DNA of 8,612 bases from PALSA-607 sp036510735. GTDB taxonomy: Bacteria > Actinomycetota > Actinomycetes > Acidothermales > Acidothermaceae. The stretch is from contig DATCDK010000275.1 in the NCBI GenBank assembly GCA_036510735.1, forward strand, positions 1 to 8,612, given 5' to 3'. This document shows positions 1 to 5,866 of this stretch, in pieces. Every line of letters starts with the position of its first letter. Position 1 is the stretch's first letter. Below the pieces are notes generated by a model, which searched no databases, was not told the origin of the DNA, and was given only the letters and a program-made list of their open reading frames with translations. The position numbers and the translations under genes are program-made.

Positions 1-1035
1 GTCGAACAGCATGTTCTCGATGCGGACGTGGTCGTGGAAGTATTCGAGGTGGCGCAGGTTGGGGGGGACGGTCGCGGCATGCAGGTGGATCGCCGGGCCG
101 CAGTGACCGGAGAGCGGCACCTGCGCGGCGGCGCTCAGAGCGGCAACACGCAGCCATTCGGTGATCCCGCCACAGCGGCCGACGTCGGCTTGCAGGACGT
201 CGACGGCGCCGGCGGCGAGCATGTTCGCGAAATAGTTGAGGTCGTAGCCGTATTCGCCCGCGGCGACGTCCAGCGGCAGTGCGTCCACCAGCGCGGCAAG
301 GCCATGCAGATCATCGGAACTGACGGGCTCTTCGAACCAGCTGACGCCGAAGTCGGCGGCGAACCGCATGCCGAGCTTTCTGGCCTGCACCCGGTCGTAT
401 CCTCCGTTGGCATCGACGAACAGTTCAGCGTCGTCACCGATGGCATCGCGGACGGCGGCGATGCGTGCGACGTCAGCGCGCCACGAGCGACCCCAGTCGG
501 TGCCGATCTTCATCTTGACGCGGGGTATACCCGCACCGACCCAGCCGGCAAGCTGGTTCAACAGCTGCGGCATGGAGTAGGTGGTGAATCCTCCGCTCCC
601 GTAGATCGGTACCGACTCCCGCACCGGGCCGAGCAACTTGTGCAGCGGCTGGTCCAGGGCGCGGGCTTTGGCGTCCCACAGTGCAAGGTCGACGGCGGCG
701 ATCGCCATCGACGACAGCCCAGGTCGGCCCAGGTTGCGGATCGCTTTCACCATCGCGGACCAGGCCGCGCCGGTGTCCCGGACGTCGATGCCGATGACGT
801 TGGGTGTCAGTGTCTGCTTGATGACTTCGACCATCGCCTGGTGGCCGTAGGCGAAGCCGAGCCCGCTCCCGCCCGCTTGCAGGCCCAGTTCGACGACGAC
901 GAGCGTTGTGGCGTCCCAGGCCAGGGTGCCGTCGGCTTCGGGAAGGTCGGTCGGGATCGTGTAGGCCGACGCGTTCAGCCGCACCACGCGCAGATCGTCG
1001 TCGGCCACGACACGGTCAGGCGCCACCTCAGCCAT
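1..1035 (-). CDS. Enolase-superfamily enzyme, mandelate racemase/acid-sugar dehydratase group (3' end cut by window edge)
   Basis: The 345 codons visible from ATG at 1035 stay open to base 1, so the C-terminus is missing; little should be lost, since family members are about 360-400 aa. The N-terminal capping domain covers roughly residues 15-135 and the barrel follows. Every catalytic position of the mandelate racemase group is visible: K174-x-K176 (motif KMKIG), metal ligands D208 (FVDAN), E235 (WFEEP) and E261 (AGEYGY), and an Asp-His dyad D284 (LQADVG) and H311 (SGHCG). The spacing between these residues follows mandelate racemase closely. Such enzymes abstract the alpha proton of a carboxylate using Mg2+, and many dehydrate sugar acids to 2-keto-3-deoxy acids. 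The start is supported by GGAGG six bases upstream and by an 8-bp overlap with the GMC gene. The family call is firm; racemase versus dehydratase and the substrate are unknown. No signal peptide is seen, so it is probably cytoplasmic. Confidence 0.93.
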   Translation of the reverse strand, partial: MAEVAPDRVVADDDLRVVRLNASAYTIPTDLPEADGTLAWDATTLVVVELGLQAGGSGLGFAYGHQAMVEVIKQTLTPNVIGIDVRDTGAAWSAMVKAIRNLGRPGLSSMAIAAVDLALWDAKARALDQPLHKLLGPVRESVPIYGSGGFTTYSMPQLLNQLAGWVGAGIPRVKMKIGTDWGRSWRADVARIAAVRDAIGDDAELFVDANGGYDRVQARKLGMRFAADFGVSWFEEPVSSDDLHGLAALVDALPLDVAAGEYGYDLNYFANMLAAGAVDVLQADVGRCGGITEWLRVAALSAAAQVPLSGHCGPAIHLHAATVPPNLRHLEYFHDHVRIENMLFD

Positions 1036-2716
1036 GACGAGCCTCCGCGACCGCGGCTGGGCCGGTGTGCTGGCGGGCGATCAGATGGTCCGCGACGCGG
1101 GCGGCCAGCGACATGATCGTCATCGCCGGGTTAGCCGAGCCCTGGGTCGGCAGCACGCTACCGTCGGTGATGTAGAGGTTCGGCACGGCGAAGGTGCGCT
1201 GTTCGGCGTCGACGACGCCGTCTTTGGGGGAGCGTGCCATCCGGCAGCCGCCGACAAGGTGGGCGAATCGTCGGATGGTCATCGTCTCGGTCGCACCGGC
1301 TGCGCGCAGGATTTCTTCCATCTTCGTTTGGGCGGCGGCCATCAGTTGCTTGTCGTTGTCGCCCATCGAGTAGTGGAAGTTGGCCACCGGCAGGCCGTGC
1401 CGGTCGACCTCGCCGGAGAGTGTCACCGCGTTTGCGTGCAAGGGCAGCAGTTCGCACAGGGCGCCCAGTGATGCCCAGTGAACGTAGTCGCGCATGTATT
1501 CGCGCAATGATTCACCCCAGTGTCCTTGCGCGACGACGTGTTCGGCGTAGGTGATCGGCAGCGGTGACACGTTCTGGATGGAGAACCCGCGCTTGTAGGG
1601 CTTCGCGGGATCGGTTTCGTAGAACTGCTCGCAGCTGACTTCCGGTGGCGGCCCTTTGTACATCCGCACTTCGGCCTCAAACCGTCCGGCGGTCTGCGGC
1701 GCGCCTTGCACCATCACGTAGCGGCCGACCTGGCCGTCGTCGTTGCATAGCCCCTCTTTGAACCGATTCGATGCTGACAGCAACAGCAGGCGCGGCGTTT
1801 CGATCGAGTAGCCGGCCACCGCGACCATCCGGGCGTGCTGTCGGTGCTCGATGCCGTCCTTGAAGTAGGTGACCCCGGTAGCGCGGCCCGTGTGGTCGTC
1901 GACGAGCACCTTGCTCACGTGGCAGTGCGCGCGGATCTCCGCGCCGTGCGCGAGCGCGTCGGGGATGTGGGTGATCAGCGGGGAAGCCTTGGCGTTGACT
2001 TTGCAGCCCTGCAGGCAAAATCCGCGGTAGATGCAGCGCGGCCGGTTCCCGAAGCGTCCGTTGGCGATGGCCACCGGCCCGACCCGTACCGGGATTCGTA
2101 GCTTCTCGCAGCCGGTGATGAACACATCCCCGTTACCGGACACCGGTTGAGCCTGGAAGGGGTAGGAGTGCGGGTCGCCCCACGGCCAATCCTGTCCGGC
2201 GACCGGGAGCTCTTGCTCAAGCTGCTGGTAGTAGGGCCGAAGGTCGGTATAGGAGATCGGCCAGTCGGCGCCGACCCCGTCGCCGGTGAATGTGGCGAAG
2301 TCGGAGGGATGGAATCGGGGGGTGTAGCCGGCGTAGTGCACCATCGATCCGCCGACGCCACGCCCGGAGTTGTTCGAGCCGAGCGGAACCGGATCCGCGC
2401 CACTGATGACCCTCGGATCGGTCCAGTACAGCGAGTGCGAGCCGCGTTCGTCGCTGACCCAGTCGGTCTCCGGATCCCAAAACGGCCCGGCATCCAAAGC
2501 CACCACCGACCAGCCGGCGCGGGCGAGACGCTGCGCGAGTGTCCCGCCGCCCGCACCGCAACCAACGATGACAATGTCGACCTCGTCGCGTTCGTCATAG
2601 CGCGTCATCTCATCACGGAGCCGATGCGGAAAGCCCGGTGAGCTCGGCAGCAACCAGGCGGACTCGTTACGGCTCCGCACGTCGGCATACAGCGACAGAT
2701 TCGCGCCGAGTTTCAC
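1028..2716 (-). CDS. GMC-family FAD-dependent dehydrogenase, large subunit (gluconate/glucose dehydrogenase-like)
   Basis: This 562-aa flavoprotein oxidises an alcohol or sugar hydroxyl using FAD. The dinucleotide-binding motif lies at residues 52-57 (GCGAGG) after strand VDIVIV, with D75 ending the second strand of the fold. The GMC C-terminal signature is present: H486 in FAHLVGGCRM and N529 in SANPAMT, corresponding to the two active-site positions of glucose oxidase (His516 and His559). Three cysteines C228, C234 and C238 (C-x5-C-x3-C) match the spacing of the [3Fe-4S] ligands reported for bacterial FAD glucose dehydrogenase complexes, so an electron-transfer cluster is likely. The start is GTG in a GTGA overlap with the upstream small-subunit gene; an internal ATG at residue 37 is a possible alternative just before the FAD fold. 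No Tat or Sec signal is seen at the N-terminus. The adjacent subunit-3 gene supports a heteromeric dehydrogenase. Substrate unknown. Confidence 0.95.
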   Translation of the reverse strand: MKLGANLSLYADVRSRNESAWLLPSSPGFPHRLRDEMTRYDERDEVDIVIVGCGAGGGTLAQRLARAGWSVVALDAGPFWDPETDWVSDERGSHSLYWTDPRVISGADPVPLGSNNSGRGVGGSMVHYAGYTPRFHPSDFATFTGDGVGADWPISYTDLRPYYQQLEQELPVAGQDWPWGDPHSYPFQAQPVSGNGDVFITGCEKLRIPVRVGPVAIANGRFGNRPRCIYRGFCLQGCKVNAKASPLITHIPDALAHGAEIRAHCHVSKVLVDDHTGRATGVTYFKDGIEHRQHARMVAVAGYSIETPRLLLLSASNRFKEGLCNDDGQVGRYVMVQGAPQTAGRFEAEVRMYKGPPPEVSCEQFYETDPAKPYKRGFSIQNVSPLPITYAEHVVAQGHWGESLREYMRDYVHWASLGALCELLPLHANAVTLSGEVDRHGLPVANFHYSMGDNDKQLMAAAQTKMEEILRAAGATETMTIRRFAHLVGGCRMARSPKDGVVDAEQRTFAVPNLYITDGSVLPTQGSANPAMTIMSLAARVADHLIARQHTGPAAVAEARHG

Positions 2717-3417
2717 GACGGCTCACCGGTCACCGCGGCGGCTTGCCGTCGCTTGGCTGCTTCGGCGCGTCGGGCCCACGGCACCGGATCGGTGTTGGCC
2801 GCATCAGCTACTTCGAACTTCTCGCGCGCGTCCAGTCCCATGTTCTTGTATCCGCGGGGATAGGCCGGGCCCGGGAAGCCGATCTCATTCCAGGCCCAGG
2901 GGTGGGAGTAGAAGGCCGTGCAGGCGTACCGGGTCCACAGCGACCACACGTGTGTCGCCGGCAACCCATGCCAGGACTGCCCGTCGAGCTCCTGCACCCC
3001 CTGCACCAGGGCCGCCTGCTGCTGCTGACCGAGCTGCGGGAACGACGTCCCGCCTTGGCGCTTCGCGTCGTTGTCGAGAAACGCGAGCGTCTGCCGCCAA
3101 GCCTCCGCGTCCTCCGGCATGTCGGCGTAGTGCCAACCGTCGGTCTCACCAGTCGCGAGCCGGACGTCGATCAGAGCCGCCACCGGAATGCGCGGCTCGT
3201 CGTGTTGGGCCAGTAGCTGGTCACACAACGCCTCAGCGGTGGCCTGCTCGACGCCGGTGAAGAACGACAACTCCGGTGAGGGCGTGAGCCGAGCCAACAC
3301 GACGCCCGCGGTGACGGCGTCCCAGCGGTCGACCTCACTGAGCACATCGAACCCAGGAAAGCGGGGCGGTGACGAGCCGGGCGTTCGGCCCCGGTTGCGG
3401 TCAGCGATGAATACCAC
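2713..3417 (-). CDS. Gluconate 2-dehydrogenase subunit 3-like small subunit
   Basis: The 234-aa protein resembles the subunit-3 family that accompanies GMC dehydrogenases and helps them fold, acquire cofactor and reach the membrane. Visible hallmarks are the early motif FDVLSEVDRW, an acidic helical region around residues 75-125, and the aromatic stretch near residues 163-183 containing FYSHPWAWNEIGFPGP, followed by YPRGYKNMG. It lacks the twin-arginine signal typical of the proteobacterial subunit, so the complex may not be exported, or it may be exported by another route. The start is GTG at 3417, ten bases downstream of AAGGCGAG (3435-3428) and 7 bp after the preceding stop. Its stop codon is shared in a GTGA overlap with the large-subunit gene, as expected for a 1:1 complex. 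The family call rests on remembered motifs plus the GMC partner, not on a search. Confidence 0.85.
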   Translation of the reverse strand: MVFIADRNRGRTPGSSPPRFPGFDVLSEVDRWDAVTAGVVLARLTPSPELSFFTGVEQATAEALCDQLLAQHDEPRIPVAALIDVRLATGETDGWHYADMPEDAEAWRQTLAFLDNDAKRQGGTSFPQLGQQQQAALVQGVQELDGQSWHGLPATHVWSLWTRYACTAFYSHPWAWNEIGFPGPAYPRGYKNMGLDAREKFEVADAANTDPVPWARRAEAAKRRQAAAVTGEPS

Positions 3418-3424
3418 GCTCGGT

Positions 3425-3907
3425 TCACTCGCCTTCGCGGCGCAGGATCGCGGCCAAGATCCCCATCCCGCCGACCAGACTCGCCAGCAACGGGGCGAAC
3501 ACCGGTGGGCCTATCTCGGCGTTGTACAGCCGCATTCCGCGGCGCAACCCGCCCGGCTTCTGGGCGATCCCGCGGATGTGCAAGTACGTTCCCTGCAACC
3601 CGTTGAGGACGACCACAGCTGACGCTAGCGGTAGCACGGTTTTCGCTGCCCGCTTGGAGAAAACTCCGGCGATGCCAGCCGGGATGATCGTGGGCATGAT
3701 GACCACTGGCAGCCACATCATCTTGTTGCCGAAACTCGCTGAGTCGTGGGACAGGTAGATCTCACCGGTCGTCACCGCGGCGCCGACGGCAGCAAGCGCC
3801 GACAGGGTGCGTTCGAAATGGCCGGTGCGGATGTTGGCGACCACACGGTCGACCCCGACCAGCTCGCGGCGTTGGATCAAGCTGTGGTGTGTCGGTAGGT
3901 CTGTCAC
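3425..3907 (-). CDS. Small integral membrane protein, about four transmembrane helices, function unknown
   Basis: This 160-aa protein is not a named family I recognise with certainty. Hydrophobic segments lie at about residues 33-50, 63-83, 89-107 and 132-154. A conserved-looking loop between helices 3 and 4 reads YLHIRGIAQKPGG and is followed by LYNAEIGPPVFAPLL, so H110 sits at a membrane edge. The start is GTG in a GTGA overlap with the upstream TPP-enzyme gene, and the small dehydrogenase subunit begins 7 bp after its stop. Its position between a PoxB-like enzyme and a GMC dehydrogenase pair, in an operon with no cytochrome c subunit, suggests a membrane anchor or quinone-coupling partner for one of these flavoproteins; that is inference. 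No haem-binding CxxCH motif is present. Confidence 0.85.
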   Translation of the reverse strand: MTDLPTHHSLIQRRELVGVDRVVANIRTGHFERTLSALAAVGAAVTTGEIYLSHDSASFGNKMMWLPVVIMPTIIPAGIAGVFSKRAAKTVLPLASAVVVLNGLQGTYLHIRGIAQKPGGLRRGMRLYNAEIGPPVFAPLLASLVGGMGILAAILRREGE

Positions 3908-5667
3908 GACTTCATCTTCTCGATCGTGTCGCCCACAAGTGTTTTGACGATGTCGGCCTTGTGTGGCTGACCGCGCAGGAACGCCTTGCCGAACCCGAGC
4001 GCCTGATCCTTTCCGATGACGCCAGGCATCGGCGGTTCGTTCGGATTCACGTCACAGTCCACAAGCGCCGGGCCGGGGTGTTCCAACGCCGCCTTGACTG
4101 CTGCCTCGAGCTCGCCGGGCTGGGTTACCTTCACGCCGAACCCGCCGCACGCGGTCGCCCACGGGGCGAAGTCGGCGAAGCCGTTGTGGCGCACCCCGAA
4201 CTCGGGATAGCCAAGGACCATCTGCTCCCACAGGATCTGACCGTATGCCCCGTTGTTGTTGATGAAGACTTTGATCGGCAGCCCGTGGCGGGCGGCGGTG
4301 AGGAACTCCGCCATCAGCATCGCGAACCCGCCATCGCCGACGAACGCGATCACCTGGCGATCGGGAAAGGCATGCTGCGCGGCGATCGCGTACGGCAGGC
4401 CGGGTGCCATCGTCGCCAGGTTGCCGGACAGGTAGAACTCCCGGCTACCCCGGATGTCGAAGTGCCTCGCCGCCCAGGTCGCGATCGTCCCGGAGTCGCA
4501 CGTCAAGATCGCGTCATCGGCGGCGTGCCGGTTGATCAGCGACATCAAATACTGGGGTGCGATCGGATGGCGTTCGGCGTTCTCCAGCGCCGCCATCTCG
4601 GCGCGCCATTCGCCCATCTCGTGCTGGCAGTTGGCCAGGAAGGTGTTGTCCTGTCGCGGCTTCAGCATCGGGAGTAGCGCCTGCAATGCCTCTTTCGCGT
4701 CCCCGATCACGGGTGCTTCGGTCGGCATCCGGTTTCCGGCTCGGGTCGGGTCGGCTTCGATCTGCACCACTCGCACTTTGTCGGGCTGCGGAAGATGCTT
4801 CGTGTAGGGGAAGTTGGTGCCGACCATCAACAGCGTGTCGATCTGCTGCATGAGGCGTTCGCTGGGACGGGTGCCGAGCAGGCCAATGCCACCGGTGGTG
4901 AACGGCGAATCATCGGGCACCGCCGCCTTACCAGGCAGTGTCTTCACGATTGGCGCCTGCAGCAGTTCTGCGAGCGCGAGGAGTTCGGCGCGGGCATGCA
5001 AAGCCCCGGCGCCCGCCAAGATCGCGATCTTGCTGCCGGCCTGGAGCACCTCGGCAAGGCGACGCAAGTCGGTCTCACGCGGCCGGCCGGGCGCTTCGAA
5101 GAAGACGGCTGAGGTCTTGGGCGGCCGAGCTGGAGTGACGTGGTCGTAGGGATCTTCGTCGGCGGCCGCGACCTGGATGTCGTTGGGGAACGTGATGTGG
5201 CTAACCGTGCGCCGCGCGAGCGCATGCCGCACGGCGAGATCGACAAGGGTCGTGACGTGCAGCGGATTAGTGACCATCACGTCGTACTCCGCGACGTTCT
5301 CGTACAGCTTTTCCAGGTGCACTTCCTGCTGGTAGCCGGTCCCGAGCAAGGTCGTCTCCTGCATGCCGGTGATTGCCAGCACCGGCATATGGTCAAGCTT
5401 CGCGTCGTACAGGCCGTTCAGCAGATGCACCCCCCCGGGCCCGGACGTGGCGATGCAGACGCCGAGCCGGCCCGTGGTCTTCGCATGCGCGCATGCCATG
5501 AACGCCGCCGCCTCCTCGTGGTGCACCAGCACGAACTTCAGCTTGTCCTGATGACGGCGCAGCGCCTCGAACAAGCCGTTGATTCCGTCACCCGGAAGAC
5601 CGAAGATCGTGTCGACCCCCCAGTCGATGAGCCGGGTCACCAACGACTCCGCGGCGATCTGCTTCAC
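3904..5667 (-). CDS. Thiamine-diphosphate-dependent 2-oxoacid enzyme, PoxB-like (pyruvate oxidase/quinone dehydrogenase family)
   Basis: The 587-aa protein has the three-domain layout of the acetolactate synthase/pyruvate oxidase family. The N-terminal Pyr domain (residues 1-170) carries the catalytic glutamate E51 in VHHEEAAAF and SGPGGVHLLNGLYD at 75-88. The middle domain (about 190-340) includes GTNFPYTKHLP, close to the GTDFPY stretch of E. coli PoxB, pointing to FAD binding. The C-terminal PP domain has the ThDP motif GDGGF (444-448) followed by NNN (470-472). The tail KDQALGFGKAFLRG also resembles PoxB. PoxB oxidatively decarboxylates pyruvate to acetate and passes electrons to membrane quinones; another 2-oxoacid is possible here. 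The start is GTG at 5667 because AGGAGG lies four bases upstream (5677-5672); the frame continues upstream to 6180, but that would overrun the divergent gene. It is the first gene of the leftward operon. Confidence 0.93.
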   Translation of the reverse strand: MKQIAAESLVTRLIDWGVDTIFGLPGDGINGLFEALRRHQDKLKFVLVHHEEAAAFMACAHAKTTGRLGVCIATSGPGGVHLLNGLYDAKLDHMPVLAITGMQETTLLGTGYQQEVHLEKLYENVAEYDVMVTNPLHVTTLVDLAVRHALARRTVSHITFPNDIQVAAADEDPYDHVTPARPPKTSAVFFEAPGRPRETDLRRLAEVLQAGSKIAILAGAGALHARAELLALAELLQAPIVKTLPGKAAVPDDSPFTTGGIGLLGTRPSERLMQQIDTLLMVGTNFPYTKHLPQPDKVRVVQIEADPTRAGNRMPTEAPVIGDAKEALQALLPMLKPRQDNTFLANCQHEMGEWRAEMAALENAERHPIAPQYLMSLINRHAADDAILTCDSGTIATWAARHFDIRGSREFYLSGNLATMAPGLPYAIAAQHAFPDRQVIAFVGDGGFAMLMAEFLTAARHGLPIKVFINNNGAYGQILWEQMVLGYPEFGVRHNGFADFAPWATACGGFGVKVTQPGELEAAVKAALEHPGPALVDCDVNPNEPPMPGVIGKDQALGFGKAFLRGQPHKADIVKTLVGDTIEKMKS

Positions 5668-5671
5668 AACT

Positions 5672-5677
5672 CCTCCT
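5672..5677 (-). promoter_or_regulatory. Shine-Dalgarno site deciding the start of the PoxB-like gene
   Basis: On the minus strand this reads AGGAGG, four bases before GTG at 5667. It fixes the start inside a frame that stays open about 510 bases further upstream. Confidence 0.85.
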
Positions 5678-5728
5678 CGACAGCTGACCGGCGCTGAGCA
5701 CCCGCTGCAGCCCGTCCTTCTATCGTCC

Positions 5729-5742
5729 CCCGATATTTCGGG
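5729..5742. repeat. Imperfect palindrome, possible operator
   Basis: CCCGATATTTCGGG has arms CCCGA/TCGGG around a four-base AT-rich centre, and 12 of 14 positions match its own reverse complement. It lies about 62 bp upstream of the PoxB-like start, where a regulator of the leftward operon could bind. AT-rich bases stand out in this GC-rich region. No regulator gene is in the window. Confidence 0.5.
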
Positions 5743-5772
5743 CTCACACCCCGCCCGACGCTGTCCACAGAC

Positions 5773-5787
5773 GCAACCGCCGGTTGC
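5773..5787. repeat. Perfect 7-bp inverted repeat with one-base centre, candidate operator
   Basis: GCAACCGCCGGTTGC pairs GCAACCG with CGGTTGC around a single central C. Its right arm overlaps the -35 part of the SigF-like promoter candidate at 5782-5806, so a protein bound here could control the rightward cluster. It is too compact for an RNA hairpin (one-base loop), which favours a DNA-binding site. Confidence 0.55.
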
Positions 5788-5806
5788 CGGTGTCCGCACG
5801 GGGTAG
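5782..5806 (+). promoter_or_regulatory. Candidate SigF-type promoter for the Mo-cytochrome/cupin/DUF488 cluster
   Basis: GGTT at 5782-5785 and GGGTAG at 5801-5806 are separated by 15 bases. Mycobacterial SigF promoters have a GTTT-like -35 and GGGTA-like -10 about 15-17 bases apart. The -35 match is imperfect (GTTG, which would give a 14-base spacer), so this is a weak to moderate call. It would give a leader of roughly 50-60 bases before the ATG at 5867. Confidence 0.35.
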
Positions 5807-5866
5807 TAGCTGCATGATCGCTGGGCACCCCTTTCGGTCTGTGCAGGGTTGGGAAGGTTGCGAGAC

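Larger units (their letters stand above)
5668..5866. promoter_or_regulatory. Divergent intergenic region between the two gene clusters
   Basis: This 199-bp stretch separates the starts of the PoxB-like gene and the Mo-cytochrome fusion, so it must hold both promoters unless transcription enters from outside. It contains two inverted repeats and a SigF-like promoter candidate facing right, listed separately. No convincing TANNNT -10 box with a matching -35 was found for the leftward operon. Frames crossing it are extensions of flanking genes with no recognisable protein content. Confidence 0.8.

Noticed and set aside
61..67. Run of seven G residues as a possible frameshift or phase-variation tract
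   Set aside because: The enolase-superfamily frame continues sensibly on both sides (VPPNLRH), so there is no sign of a shift, and a 7-base run is unremarkable in GC-rich DNA.
28..1116. Plus-strand open frame of 362 codons
   Set aside because: It is antisense to the enolase-superfamily gene, which shows the full catalytic residue set; the plus-strand translation has no recognisable domain and is rich in the Gly/Arg/Val/Asp typical of GC-rich shadow frames.
3889..4677. Plus-strand 262-codon frame within the PoxB-like gene
   Set aside because: Shadow of the ThDP-binding C-terminal domain; no ribosome site or recognisable protein features.
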